This document shows positions 1-39,229 of a stretch of 64,000 nucleotides of DNA, piece after piece (the first letter of the stretch is position 1; each line of letters starts with the position of its first letter). The stretch comes from Calliopum simillimum (lineage: Eukaryota > Arthropoda > Insecta > Diptera > Lauxaniidae). The position numbers and the translations under genes were made by a program. The DNA lies in NCBI GenBank assembly GCA_951812925.1, contig OX638371.1:42072101-42136100 (forward strand), given 5' to 3'. Below the pieces are notes generated by a model. The model was given only the letters and a program-made list of their open reading frames with translations. It was not told the DNA's origin and did not search any database.

Positions 1-1064
1 AAATATGTATCTGAATATCCCGTATTTACGTAAAAATCAATGATTTTATAAAATTTACACCACAAAATTTTTTTCAAATGCTTTTGAATTTTTTTAAATT
101 TGATTTTTTTTTACAGCATACTTTTATATGTCAAAAACACTATGAACTATTAAATTTTTAATATGGTTTTTTACAGCCTAAAAGCTTGCACAAACATTTT
201 TTCGAGTTAATTTTCGCGGTTTTATTTATTTGAATATCTTTTTTTCTATTCATTGCATTTAAAAATTAATTGCATTTCTGAAAACAGCGTAAAAAAATGT
301 ATCAATATGGTAAATCTTATTGAAATCAAACCAAAACTGTGGAAATGCCGTTCCGTTGTATGGAGTGACAGCACTGTGCGTCTGTAAGGTTTTGTTTGAA
401 TTAAATTCTAATTTATTTTTTATAATGACTTTCCGTCTCAGATGAGGATTTAATTTATACGTTATGTTTTGTTGTAAAAATTGCATAAAGGCATAGCATA
501 CTTTCAGTTTTAACTTGAAATAATGGGCCTCGTCGTAAATAAATATTCTCGAGAATTTATGCTCTTACTCCCTAGTATGCGATCGCAAAAACATTTTCTG
601 GTAGGGGAAAATTTACTGTAATAATAAGGCAATCGGCATTAGTTTTTGATGGAAATTTTTCACGTTTATTGCTTTTATTTGCTCCACAACTTTTTGCTGG
701 GGAATACTAATGTATAAATGAATAATTATAAATAACGTTTGAAAAATTAATAACTTTAGTACGACATTTTTATAGCTTATTGAAATAGCTTTCATATTTA
801 TGACACTAAAATTTAGAATATTCATCCAAGCGTATAAGTTGGAAACGCTTCTACCGATTCTACTAAAACTACTTAATTTTTTTTTTTGTGAACTTGTTGG
901 TACAAACTTTTTATTTATAAATCCACTAAAATGATAAAAAAATAATTTTTTAATTAAAAAAGCAAAACATCAACTTTTCACAAATTTTATCCAGATGCAA
1001 TTGGCATTGCTTCTTTATCTGTTTTTTTAATTTAGATGTCAAAATCTAGTGGGAAATGGATGGA
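1..1064. other. TfAP-2 intronic or upstream DNA, no feature recognised
   Basis: AT-rich, with many homopolymer A/T runs. No open reading frame resembling a known protein and no clear repeat boundary. It precedes the first visible TfAP-2 exon by more than 5 kb and is most simply part of an intron whose upstream exon is outside the window. Confidence 0.4.
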
Positions 1065-1312
1065 AGAGCATTGGCAAATATTTTTTTTTTTGGAAAAAGT
1101 CAGCGTTGCCACATGTTTTTTTTTTTTTGTGCAAAATGTCTACGAAGTTGGAACAAAATCAGCGTTCAGACAGGTTGTTTGCGCAAAACGTCAAAGATAT
1201 GGGAAAGACTCAGCGTTGCCAGATGTTGTTTTTGTGTAAAATGTCAACGCTCTTGGAAAAACACAGCGTTGCAAACTGGTTATTTCTGAAAATGTCAACG
1301 ATATTAAAATAA
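1065..1312 (+). repeat. Degenerate minisatellite, about 55-60 bp unit
   Basis: Four imperfect tandem units, each with CAGCGTT(GCC), a T-run, GCAAAATGTCAACGA-like sequence and TTGGAAAAA. The CAGCGTT cores fall near 1102, 1162, 1208 and 1265. Overlapping open frames in this stretch are a by-product of the tandem structure. Confidence 0.7.
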
Positions 1313-1447
1313 AAAAACATCCTTGCAGGAAGGGGAGTTTCCATTCATAAAATTTTCACTACTTCTAGTGCTCCCTCTCTGAGGGGGAGTATATTCTTGA
1401 AAATGGAAACTACCTTCAGAATTACGGTAAGGCCCAATATGCTAGTA

Positions 1448-4321
1448 CAGTAGAACCCGCTAAGTTAACCCTCTTTCAATTGATTTTCTTGCATAAATGA
1501 CCTGTGTTTGATTCCCGCGTAATTAGTTTCCTCAGTTAATTAATAAGAAGAAAATATTGACAAAATGAAAAATACATGTAAATTAGGGTGCAGCACTTTT
1601 TCGAAATAATGGGAAATTATAGGTTGCATCAAAGATTATCTTAGGAGCAGGCCTTGTTACAAAGACTGCATACTTAGTTTTGGTCAAAACCCCCGAAAAG
1701 ATGGCCCGCCCGGGGCTTGAATGAAGGTCTAAACGACAAAAATCATTGTTTTTTCGCAGTTTTTTTATTTTATCTCAAAAACCACGAAACTATTTGTAGT
1801 AATTCTTCCTAAATCTTTGAAAGGGATTAATTTTCTACATTTATTGTTTTTTTCTCATTGCTCTACAGTGAAGTTTGCCCTATGGAAGTCCCGGAAGAAG
1901 TAAAAATTTTTAAATTCAAAAAACGGTTTTTTTCCTATAATTCAAGATACAAGAGACACACAAAAACTTTAGAGCTCAATAAATGTAGGAAATCTGCTTT
2001 CCTATAGTTTAATTTTGAAATCTTGATTCCAAAAGTAAACGGTTTTCCGCTAGAGGCCGAAATTTGTTAAAAATAATTGTGTATCATGAAAAAGCAACCT
2101 TTTATTGTTTGGTTTTAAGATATCCCCAAAAATTTGGTTAGAAACTAATAAAAAAACTAAAAGCTTCTAAACATGGCCTTTAGAATGGAAATCGGATTAA
2201 AATTGCGCGAGTTATGATAATTCTTACATACTTGGTATTTTTTGTGAAGTTCTAATTTTGGGTATTTTTGTTTCACAGTGTGTTTTGCATCCACATCTTA
2301 AGATTTTTTTATGAGTATTACTTTACGTTAAAGGACGATAAACAGCGCAACTTTCAGGACCAAGAATGTCAAAATCGGTTTGTAGCTTCCTTGCGAATTT
2401 CAGCCTGAGAGTTTGGATTTTTTTCCATTTTTGTCAAATACGGCTTTTTTTGAGTATGATCGACTGTATACCCTAATTACCGTAAAAATGTGTACTATTA
2501 TGTCCCAAAAACTGTAGGAAATATATTTTGCTATATTTTGGTCCTGATAGTCATCTTTCCACAGCTAACAGTTTGTGCCCTAGAGGCCGATTTTTGTGAT
2601 AAAAAAAATCGAATTTTTAGAAATTTTTATTTCGAAGCGACCTTTCGATATTTTTGCTTGGAAATTTTCCCAAAATTTTTGTAAAAAATTTCAGATAAGT
2701 TTAAAAGCTTTCAAACGTAGTCCATAGAATAGAAATCGGTTGAAATTTACGCGAGATATGAAAGTTTTTATATACTCTGTGATACAAAAAAATAACCAAA
2801 AATCATATCTGCACAATAAAAAAATACTCTTATGTCTCTCTCTTATAACTTTTATATCTTGCGTAAATTTCAACCGATTTCTTTTTTAAAGATAACGTTT
2901 GAAAGCCTTTAACTTTTTCTTAAGTGCCCTTTTAAAATTTTTGGAAAATTTGCAAGCAAGAACATCAAAAGGTCACTTCGAAATAAAAATTTCTAAAAAT
3001 TCGATTTCTTTTATCACAAAAATCGGCCTCTAGGGCACAAACTGTTAGCTGTGGAAAGATGACTATCAGGACCAAAATATAGCAAAATATATTTCCTACA
3101 GGGTATACAGTCGATCATACAGTCGATCATACTCAAAAAAAGCCGTATTTGACAAAAATGGAAAAAAATCCAAACTCTCAGGCTGAAATTCGCAAGGAAA
3201 CTACAAACCGATTTTGACATTCTTGGTCCTGAAAGTTGCGCTGTTTATCGTCCTTTAACGTAAAGAAATAATCATAAAAAAATCTTAAGTTGTGGATGCA
3301 AAACGCACTGTGAAACAAAAATACCCAAAATTAGAACTTTACAAAAAATACCAAGTATGTAAGAATTATCATAACTCGCGCAATTTTAATCCGATTTCCA
3401 TTCTAAAGGCCATGTTAAGAAGCTTTTAGTTTTTTTATTAGTTTCTAATCAAATTTTTTTGGATATCTTAAAACCAAACAATAAAAGGTCGCTGTTTCAT
3501 GATACACAATTATTTTTAACAAATTTCGGCCTCTAGCGGAAAACCGTTTACTTTTGGAATCAAGATTTCAAAGCAAAACTATAGGAAAGCAAATTTTCTA
3601 CATTTATTGAGCTCTAAAGTTTTTGTGTGTCTCTTGTATCTTGAATTATAGGAAAAAAACCGTTTTTTGAATCAAAAAATTTTTACTTCTTCCGGGACTT
3701 CCATAGGGCAAACTTCACTGTAGAGCAATGAGAAAAAATCAAGAAATGTAGAAAATTAATCCCTTTCAAAGATTTAGGAATAATTACTACAAATAGTTTC
3801 GTGGTTTTTGAGATAAAATAAAAAAACTGCGAAAAAACAATGATTTTTGTCGTTTAGACCTTTATTCAAGCCCCGGGCGGGACATCTTTTCGGGAGTTTT
3901 GACCAAAACTAAGTATGCAGTTTTTGTTTTAAGATCTTAATCTATGATAATTTTTGATGCACTCTTTTTTTTTAATTTTGCTGCACCTTAATGTAAATAC
4001 CCCTTTTCAAAGATCAACGGTATTAAAAGCAACAATGATCGCAAATTAGATAAAGGCAATACTTGCTGAAAAGTAAAATGGATTTTCTATTTGTAAGCTG
4101 TAAATTTAAGAATTTTGTATTATATTTGTGCACACAAAAAAACACTAAATTAAAACTAAAAATCGTCGCATGCCATTTTTTTCTTCGATTAATTGACTGA
4201 ATCGATCACTTATTCAGAAATCTTTTCATTGATCCGACGGCTTATCAGATGAATTGATTCCCCGCTATATATAACCGAAAAGTTCAAATTATTTATCACG
4301 TCAATTAAGTGAGGTCCACTG
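1448..4321. mobile_element. pogo/Tigger-like MITE, interrupted by the 1584-3990 element
   Basis: Termini CAGTAGAACCCGCTAAGTTA (left) and, read from the right, CAGTGGACCTCACTTAATTG form imperfect inverted repeats of the pogo/Tigger type (CAGT...), flanked by TA on both sides (1446-1447, 4322-4323). After removing the nested element and one duplicated 8-mer, about 460 bp remain with no coding capacity. Superfamily assignment rests on terminus similarity and the TA duplication. Confidence 0.7.
1584..3990. mobile_element. 2.4 kb palindromic hAT-like element, 8-bp TSD
   Basis: Left terminus TAGGGTGCAGCA and right terminus (inverted) TAAGGTGCAGCA are flanked by the perfect 8-bp duplication ATGTAAAT (1576-1583 and 3991-3998), the size typical of hAT transposition. 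Nearly the whole element is an inverted repeat centred near 2800. Landmarks such as TTTCGGCCTCTAG and CTTCCGGGACTTCCATAGG appear once per arm in opposite orientation. No transposase frame. Inserted into the pogo-like MITE. Confidence 0.88.
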
Positions 4322-4605
4322 TATTTTAAAAGGCACCCTGTTTGAAATTATACAATAACTGAAGCATACGTTTAGGCATTACAGTAATTGATAACAATTT
4401 TGAAATTTGAAATTTATCATTATTTCTAAAATCAATATCTTGGGGCGGAGCGCGATTTTTTAAAAACTTTTAATGCATAACTTAACCAATTTTTATGTAT
4501 AATTTTTGAGAATTTTTGTTTCGCTTTATGTAGCAGAACAAAAAAGTTTTTCATACAAATATTGTGTTTTCGGTCCAATAAAAATTCCAGAATAATTAAA
4601 GCTTT

Positions 4606-5061
4606 CACGGTGCTCTTGAACAGTCGATGGGTGTGATGAAAATGTCGACAAAATTTGTGAATGGGGTTTCATTTGTACTAGTTTAGTGGCCTAAAAAATG
4701 CAAACCCCGAAATGAATGCTCTATATTCTAGTTATATAGCTTCAAAAGAAGGCAAAAGCGGTCTTTTTTGATTGCTTAGGCTAGGCTATCTCAATAACCA
4801 TATGAGATAGGCCGAATTCAGATTCAGCATTCCAAAATACATTTAAAATAAAAACTTTTATATTTGTTTGTTGTGTTTCTTTTTTTATTTTTTTTTATTT
4901 TACTTATATGGCATATGTATTTTTGCGATATTTCACGGAGATGAGCAGCTACGATTTCGGAGTTCTCATTTTTTATGCCACTCAACTAGTACAAATAAAA
5001 CCCCATTCACAGATTTTGTCGACATTTTCATCACACCCATCGACTGTTCAAGAGCACCGTG
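4606..5061. mobile_element. CACGGTGCTC inverted-repeat MITE, TSD CTTT
   Basis: Terminal inverted repeats begin CACGGTGCTCTTGAACAG and extend about 85 bp (through TCGATGGGTGTGATGAAAAT and the GGGGTTTCATTTGTACTAG region). A 4-bp duplication CTTT flanks it (4602-4605, 5062-5065). Internal sequence is AT-rich and non-coding. It is the same family as 46384-47264. Confidence 0.88.
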
Positions 5062-5454
5062 CTTTCACCAGAGGCAAAATATTTTGTAAACTTTGTGTGA
5101 AGTCTTACGATAAGCCAAAGAACAAATTTAGATGGTTAGAAAAAAACGATTTTTTTTTTTTTTTTGCATGGTGATCGACCCAGCTTGTTGAGCATAATAC
5201 GTGCTATCTATAAACTAAACACTGAGACCAAATCCCAGAAATAAATGAACTCGAAATGGACGCATCACATTCGTAATTGTACCCAAGATTAGGCCAATGA
5301 TAGTCAAAAATGTTCATAGATTTTGGAAGTCCATAAGTGAAATCGAGCATGGGCTTGGGAATTCCAAAGCTGTTCGTTTTAAACTTTTTGAATATATATC
5401 GCACTGGAACAACTATAAGTATTAGAGTATGTATAACCTTACTAGGGATGTTAC

Positions 5455-5843
5455 TAGTGATGAGCAAAATTAGCCTTGGTCTTGCGTCCTTGATCTTGGT
5501 AATTTTAGAGACCAAGGCAAAAACGCTGATATAATTTCAAGATCAAGACTGCTGTGGTCTTCGTGACCGAGACTGCTTTTCAGTCTTTGTAATTTATAGT
5601 TAATAGTTTTGTCACGCCCCTTGCATGCATAAACGGATCTCTCAATTCGAAATTTGGCATCTTAAAAACCCAACTGGTTTGTAAAAATTAGGTTTGCAAA
5701 TTTTGAATACTCAACAAACTTTAGAAATTTTTTCAAAATCAAGATCGAGACCAAGACTTAATGTCCAATAACAAGACCCAAACTCAATATCAAAACCAAC
5801 ACCAAGGCCCAAGACTAAGACTTCTATTAGTTTCTCATCACTA
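5455..5843. mobile_element. 389-bp hAT-like MITE, near-perfect 8-bp TSD
   Basis: Inverted termini TAGTGATGAGCAAA and TAGTGATGAGAAA are flanked by GATGTTAC (5447-5454) and TATGTTAC (5844-5851), seven of eight bases identical. The interior repeats ACCAAG/CTTGGT-like words (AAGACC, GACCAAGGC) in both orientations. Non-coding. Confidence 0.75.
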
Positions 5844-5851
5844 TATGTTAC

Positions 5852-6435
5852 TGAGCTTCGGTTCCGCTTTCAAAAGGATGGAACTTTCAATTGATTTTAA
5901 CCTCCGGCTCCGGTTCCGAAAGTTGGTAAGTTGGAAAGTGGAGGTTGATTAAAAATTTCCACCGTTGAGTTGTTAAAATAAAAGAATAAAGAGATCACTC
6001 AAAGAAAAATAAAATTTTATTTCAAGGAATTCATTACTAAAGCAAAATTGCCATTTCTACATTTTTTCAACCGATGAAAACTTCAATATATTGAAAGTTG
6101 AAAAAAAAAAATTTACTTCCAGGCTTGAATTCGGAATTGGAAATCTATAAGGGATGTAAATTTTATTCAGATAATATTTAGCTTAAAATTTCCTTATGAG
6201 TAATAAAAATTGTATTTTGTAGTTAAAAAAAAAAAACGAGTTCTCCACATTAATATTACTTTGGGCAATAGATAGTTAAGTATCTCAGAGTTTCCGAATC
6301 CGTTTGAAAGAACTTCAGAGACAAGTATTGTAAATTCAAAATGTATTAACCACTTTCCTTGAGCTTTAAAAAAAAAGATTAAACCAAAAATTATTGTCAA
6401 AAGCTTTATTAAATAAAATTTGTTTGCTTTTCTAG
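5852..6435. other. TfAP-2 intron, repeat fragments only
   Basis: Contains a short Pro/Ser-like GC-richer patch (GGCTCCGGTTCCG) next to the 5843 boundary and otherwise AT-rich sequence up to the acceptor at 6435. No branch-point or regulatory element can be assigned with confidence. Confidence 0.3.
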
Positions 6436-33090
<26,655 letters not shown>

Positions 33091-33600
33091 TAATTTGATA
33101 AGTTTGCATTTTATAATTATGGTTAATTAAACGTTTAAAACGTCTTTTTAAAATTCCATATTAAATATATTGTTAACCTCCTTATTTCAAAAAAAAAAAA
33201 AAAAAAAATACACTCGAAAACGCAAATTATATTATTAACTTATATATTATATAAGAATAATGTAACATATTAGATATAAAATTTAAATCTGTTTATGTAC
33301 AATTAATATTTTATTTTATAAACTGTAGTGTAATAAATTTTAAACTTTTTGTGTGTTACTAAGTAGTCAAATGTTTAAAGTAGATAATGCGTATTATAAT
33401 ATTTAATGTGGGGGAGTTCAAATTTTACACTTATTGGCTTAATATCAGCTTATCAAGCAAAATACTTGATGCAAAAGGACTAATGTAATTCTCCAAAACT
33501 CCCAACGTAGGCTACATATTTTATTCTTAAAAACAGCAACATTTGGTAAAGTAATGTATATTTAAAAAAAACAAAAACACGTTAAGAAGCGCTAAATAAA
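33091..33600 (+). promoter_or_regulatory. TfAP-2 3' UTR with candidate polyadenylation signals
   Basis: Very AT-rich sequence directly after the stop codon with no recognisable transposon. An A19 tract lies at about 33190-33208. AATAAA hexamers at 33332-33337 and 33595-33600 are candidate polyadenylation signals. The actual cleavage site cannot be fixed from sequence alone. Confidence 0.55.
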
Positions 33601-34914
33601 ATCGGAAAAATATTTCAATCATATAACGCATTAAAATATTTGTTTCATTAAATTTGGTAGAAAGCAGGCATGTCATTCCGTGATCCCACTATATATTTTG
33701 TACCCTTTATAACGGGATTGGCCCTATGCTCCTCCTAGGAGTTAAAGGAGAATACATACATACATAACGGGATCAATCGCTGTTAGCCCCAAGATCAGTC
33801 ATTTTTTAATTGGAATCGCTTTAACTGAACGAGTATATGTAGGGTAGAGTCCCCCAAGGTGGACATCCCCCTAAGGTGGACACACCTGGATTTTTTTTTT
33901 TTTTTGCATAAGGTGGTAGCACTGTGTGCTTCATGTGTGTATTACAGTTTGATAATACGGAGTTTTTGAAAAGGCTGAAAAGATCGTCCCCAATATTGTA
34001 GCTCAGAAAATTTCTCATAGAAAAGCGTAAATTGTTTTCGTACGACTTAAAACTTAGAACGTATCCTATTTTAAATTTCCTACTATAAGTCTTGAACTGT
34101 AGGTCTTAAGAAAACAACCAACAATAACCCTTAACGAGACATATGCAAAAAAAACTGATCTTCTCAATCTATGAGCCTGAATAACTTATAATGTTGCAGT
34201 GATCACAATGTTGATTTTTGACATTTCTTTTTAAACACCAAAATAATGCGAGTACAATTAATAAATTGCTCTAATTTTTTTTTCATCAAGTCTTATTTCA
34301 CTGGACTATAATGGGTAAAGCATTATTAAGTTGTGCTTTATAATTTTCGAATAAATCATTATATTATGTATATTAAAATATAACATATAATAAAATACAA
34401 AATATTTGTGTGTATCATATAAGCTCAAAACTCATTTCTTCTTTCCTTTTTGGGCTTTTTTATTTTTTGCATTTGTAAATTTGGTTCTTGCTTTCGCAAA
34501 TTTATTCGACTTGGTCCACCATTTATTGTACTTTTCTAACAGCTAAAAACAAAAACAAAAAATATCAGAATTCATTTTTAAATATAAATTATAGTCAAGC
34601 AAAAATACTCGTACATAGCATAAAATATCGAAAATAACTTGTTTCAGTAAACCAAACATTCCGATTCCGGTATTGAAATCTTTACAATTTTTTTGGTTGA
34701 CACAATTTCTTAACAACTAGCATGTGTAATGACTCACAGTGAATCGTTTCAATGGACTAGACGCAATAAATTCAAAATCTCAATTTTAAATTTCTTGAAT
34801 GCATAACTGTTAAAATATGTCCACTCACTTTGAAAAATTTATTTTTATGTGCTCTGGCTTATATTAATTACATACAGATATATACTTTAAAATTGGTATT
34901 TTTAAAATTAAAAA
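33601..34914. other. Intergenic, start of TfAP-2/DRC11 spacer
   Basis: A possible element end at 33840-33890 has AGGGTAGAGTCCCCCAAGGT with the word AAGGTGGACA repeated twice (33857, 33872), similar in design to the iterated ends at 9039. A matching right end was not found. 34020-34080 contains TTCGTACGACTTAAAACTTA, related to palindrome arms elsewhere. Otherwise AT-rich. Confidence 0.4.
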
Positions 34915-35998
34915 ATTTTATACCCTACACCCAGGGTATATTCACTTTGTCCTTCCGTTTGTAACGCAGAGAAGGAGGCGTGGCAGGTATAGAAAAGTAT
35001 ATATATTCTTGATCAGCGTCACCTCCTGAGTCGATATAGCCATGTCCGTCTGTCTGGCTGGCTGGCTGGCTGGCTGGCTGGGTGGCTGGCTGGCTGGCTG
35101 TGTGTTGAAATACACTTTTTGGGAAAACTGAGCAAGATAATTCAATGAAATTTGGTACACTTCCTCCGTCGTCAAAGTTAGCTCGGGGGATTGAAAATGA
35201 GCAAAATCGGTCAACGGACACGCCTACCGCCCATACAAAAATTATATTCAAAATGCAATTTTAGGAGTATTTTTCACGACAATGCAACCACAATACATAT
35301 AAGTACTACGAATTGTAAGCGCAAGCTCTGATAAAAATTTGAGCGAATTCGGACGAGAGGGCGTGGCACCTCCTATATAAGCAAAAGCTTCAAAACGCTA
35401 TACTGAAAGCTTTTTTTGAGATATTCGAACCAAATTTGACTCAGACACTAAGAATCATAAATGAAAGCTCTCAACAAAAATTGGGTGAAATCGGACCAAG
35501 GGGCGTGGCACCTCCCATATGAGCAAAAGTTTCAAAATGCTATACTGAAAGAGTTTTTTGAGATAATCCAACCAAACTTTCAAATACTAAAGACTAAAAA
35601 TGCGTGCTCTAAGCTAAAACTAGAAGAACTCGGACGAGAGGGCGTGGCACCTCCTATATAAGCAAAAGCTTCAAAACGCTATACTGAAAGCGTTTTTTGA
35701 GATATTCGAACCAAATTTGACTCAGACACTAAGAATTATAAATGAAAGCTCTCAGAAAAAATTGGGTGAAATCAGACAAGGGGGCGTGGCACCTCCCATA
35801 TAAGCAAAAGATTCAAAATGCTATACTGAAAGAGTTTTTTGAGATAATCCAACTAAATTTCACTCTGACACTAAAAACTATAAATGCAAGCTCTGAACAA
35901 AAACTGGGTGTACTCGGACAAGAGGGCGTGGCACCTCCCATATAAGCAAAATTTTCAAAATACTGCAGTGTAGGGTATTTATTTTTTGGCCAGGCCAA
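34915..35998 (+). repeat. Dispersed repeat with internal tandem array, unit about 141 bp
   Basis: Begins TACCCTACACCCAGGGTATA, AGAAGGAGGCGTGGCAGGTA, GATCAGCGTCACCTCCTGAG, ATAGCCATGTCCGTCTG, then a GGCT/CTGG microsatellite (35055-35100). From 35340 at least five tandem units each contain GGGCGTGGCACCTCC near 35359, 35501, 35641, 35782 and 35924. The block ends near GTAGGGTATTTATTTTTTGG. Related partial copies: 38596-39040, 48030-48260 (inverted), 52625-52670 (inverted) and 60680-60880. Class unknown. Confidence 0.75.
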
Positions 35999-36340
35999 AA
36001 TTTACACCCTTACTAGTTTTTAATTTCCATATGGAAGCACAACTATAAACGTGCTTGCGAAACAACTGATATCTTCACTAATGGCTGATACAGTATTTTT
36101 GCTTTTAGTGAATTCCAAATGTGCCTCAGATACAGTATACTTAAAGTAATCAAAAATCGAACATTCAGGGGAAACTTGTTTTTAGTTCCGGAAAGCTCTT
36201 CAATTAATACGAACTTATACAGTCACATTTGCAATGAACAATAACTGACGCTACAAATATTAACTTGGAAATTGGTGACACATGTTTCGGCTATTACCAC
36301 ATGCACATATATGTATATATTTTCATATATATAACAGGTC

Positions 36341-37330
36341 ATTCAATAAGTCCGTAGGATGACATTACTAGAATTTTTTCCATATGATTTTTATTTAGTA
36401 CTAACCTTCAAACGATACGTGTATAAATTTGACAGCAATCGAACTATTGATTCGTGAGTTATAGCATTTATTAGTGTGAAGCAACTTTTGTTAGTAAAAA
36501 AAAAAAAAAGTGAACTTCGAGTTTTGATAAAGCATTGCTTTTTGATGAAAAAAATACAGTGGAAACCAAACAATGTCTTGATAAACATTATCCGAACTCT
36601 ACTCCATCGATATAAATGGATTGCTAAATTTGAACATGGTCGTACCAGCACAAATGATGCAGAGCGCTGTGGACTCCCAAATTAGGCTGTTATTCCAGAA
36701 AACAATAAAAAAATCAACAAGTTCGTTATGAACGATTGCAAATTGAAGAAGCTCGAGCTAGCTGACATTGTAAATAAATAAAATAAATAGCTGACATTGT
36801 AAAGATATCAAATGGCAGTGTTTATACCATTTTACACGAACATTTGGGTATGCAAAAGCTCTTTGCAAAGTGGCTGCCGCATGAGCTCACAGTCGACCAA
36901 AACAAAAACGAATTGATGCTTCAGACGAGTGTTAAACCGCTGTTAAACCGCAATAAACTCGAATTCTATCGTCGATATGTGACATTCGATGAAACATGGC
37001 TTCACTTTTACACACCAGAGTCCAAAAGACAGTCAGCTGAGGCCTATTTTGACGAAAAAGAAAAATCGTAATATAAAAGTGGTATCGAAAATTTGGAAAA
37101 TCGAAAAATTGTTGTTCTTGCACACCGGATCTACCATATTGCCAAATTTGGGCGAAATCGGGGGAAAAAAAATTTTGAGCTGGTACACTTGGCATGGGGT
37201 GCTTCATATGTATGTGTATGTGGTAATAGTCGAAACATGTCACCAATCGTTGTTGTTCATTGCAAATTTGTCTGTAAAAGTTCGTATTAATTGAATATTC
37301 AAAAATAAGACTGTTAAACCAAATTAAAAT
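36341..37330 (+). pseudogene. Mariner remnant, second subfamily, 5' end present
   Basis: Starts after TATATA with ACAGGTCATTCAATAAGTCC. Broken frames give EFRVLIKHCFLMKK (HTH start), FEHGRTSTNDAERCGLPN, SVYTILHEHLGMQKLFAKW, RYVTFDETWLHFYTPESK (first catalytic Asp) and RQSAE. This is a different mariner subfamily from 29772-30900. A small local duplication of CTGACATTGTAAA (36764 and 36790) disrupts the frame. The 3' part is replaced at about 37090 by half of a TATGAAGCAC-type MITE, so the catalytic domain is incomplete. Confidence 0.82.
37085..37215. mobile_element. Half of a TATGAAGCAC MITE inside the mariner remnant
   Basis: TTGTTCTTGCACACCGGATC, TACCATATTGCCAAATTTG, TTTTGAGCTGG and CTTGGCATGGGGTGCTTCATA match the right arm of the complete element at 58898-59515. 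The left arm is missing. Confidence 0.75.
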
Positions 37331-37399
37331 CATTTAAATTTGTGAAAATCATTCAGTATGAGATAAATTTGGCCTGACCAAAAATTAAATACTGCTTAC

Positions 37400-38413
37400 G
37401 GGTGACTTTAACCGGCAATGAAAAAATGACTAAAATCGTAATATTATCATCTCAAAGACTAGTAATCGGTTTGTATTAAGTCAATCAGTATCCTTGAAGT
37501 ATTGGCTTTTAGCGTTTGTTTTCAATATTTGATTTGATCGCGAACTTTCAAATATATTGTTGCATTTTCTAAAAGTTGTCTTATGTCGCATTTTTTTACG
37601 CTCAGAATATTACTACTTATTGACTAGAAGGAAAATTGCTGGCGTTATGTGAGTGATATCACTAGAACTGTTATTTAATTTTCTTCCCTAATCAGTCGAT
37701 TTTGATGGATATATTTGCTTCTAAGTATTTTTAATTCATTTTTATATGGAAGTATGGTAGAAAACAAGTTTTTTCGGGTGACTTTGAACCGATCTTTAGT
37801 CACCCCAAAAAACTATTTGCTGTTAGGATGTAGTAGCCAAAACTCGGGCCAGATTGACGCCCAAAACATTGGGTATGGTGAACTGTGTGATTGGAAATAT
37901 CGTCAATGAAGGAGCAAATGTGGACTGTAAGACCAGCTCAGGTCAATACTGGGAATGGCCACTCAAAAAGGATATTCGCTATAATTTATTTAGCATTATT
38001 TTTGCAAAAAATTAAGCCACCGAAGTCTTTTAACAAAAGACTCAGGAATTTCTTTGGTTTTTAAAATTTATTGATTCAAATATTTTTTGTTTTCTAATTT
38101 TAAATAGATTTTTATCTTGTTTTTGTGAATTTATTAATTTTTGCTTAGCTCTAATATCTGTATTGTTATCTGACGTAACATATATACAACAAATAAGTAA
38201 ACATACCAAAGGCTGAAACCGAATTTATCAAAAATTTTAGTTTTTTTTCTAATCTCGTCCTTGAAAACATCCCATAACTTAGGCCGATTGCCTATACAAA
38301 TATACAAAAATGTTGAGAGAACTTAAATTAACAAAATCTGATACTCTGATATTGCATTGTTAAAGGTATAGCGTGTAAAATCAAAGAATGAAATTTTTCG
38401 GTTAAAGTCACCC
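37400..38413. mobile_element. Possible element with GGGTGACTTTAACCG ends
   Basis: GGGTGACTTTAACCG at 37400 and its inverse at 38399-38413 bracket about 1 kb; a further copy pair (GGGTGACTTTGAACCG...TAGTCACCCC) lies at 37777-37806. Target duplication not clear. Interior non-coding apart from chance frames. Confidence 0.45.
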
Positions 38414-38595
38414 CACCCTTGATTTACAGCTATGTTTGCAGCTTCTTACCGATCAGAAATAGGCATTTCAAGATTATATATAGTTCTTTCTTGACAACAC
38501 GTAAGGTTTAAACTTTAAATCCTCGTACTTTCTCGCAAAAGCCTTTCACCATAAAATAAAAATTGTGTCTTGTAGTTTAATTTTTTTTTAATTTT

Positions 38596-39040
38596 TATAC
38601 CCTACACCCAGGGCATATTCACTTTTTCCTTCCGTTTGTAACACAGAGAAGGAGGCGTGACAGGTATAGAACAGTATAAATATTCTTGATCAGCGGCATC
38701 TCCTGACTCTATATAGCCATATCCATCTGTCTGTCCGTCTGTGGGAATATAAGAAAGATAATTCGATGAAATTTGGTATGTACACTTCCTCCGTCGTCAA
38801 AGTTAGATAGTGGGATTCAGAAATGGCGAAATCAATCGACCGACACGCCTATTGCCCCAACAAAAAATGTATTCAGAACGCAATATTAATAGCATTATTC
38901 GCAATAATGGAACCAAAATACACATAAATACTAGCAATAGTAAGTAAAACTAACTGAATGCGGAGGGCGTGGCAACTCCCGTATGAGAAAAAATTCGAAA
39001 TGATATACTTGTTGCTGAATTTTAAAATATCTATGTTACA
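38596..39040 (+). repeat. Dispersed repeat, relative of 34915-35998
   Basis: TACCCTACACCCAGGGCATA, CCTTCCGTTTGTAACACAGA, AGGAGGCGTGACAGGTATAG, GATCAGCGGCATCTCCTGAC and ATAGCCATATCCATCTGTCT mirror the first 300 bp of the 34915 copy. The 141-bp array is reduced to about one unit (GGAGGGCGTGGCAACTCCCG). Confidence 0.75.
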
Positions 39041-39229
39041 CCTTAAAGGAATTTAACTTAAAATTACATAAAACAATATGAAAGATTTTTGTTTATTTGA
39101 GCATCTATATATAAATAGGCAAACGAAATCGGTTAGGTCCCTGTTTCTATACCTAAATCTCAACCGACTTGATTTTTTTTTTGTTGGAAAGGTTGTGAGG
39201 AGGAGCAGTGCATAGGACTATATATTTTT

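Noticed and set aside
5204..5515. 103-codon antisense frame
   Set aside because: Crosses the boundary of the hAT-like MITE at 5455 and has no family motif.
34925..35251. Antisense frames with QPASQPASQ repeats
   Set aside because: Pure translation of the GGCT microsatellite in a dispersed repeat. Two frames are open for the same reason, and there is no conserved protein.
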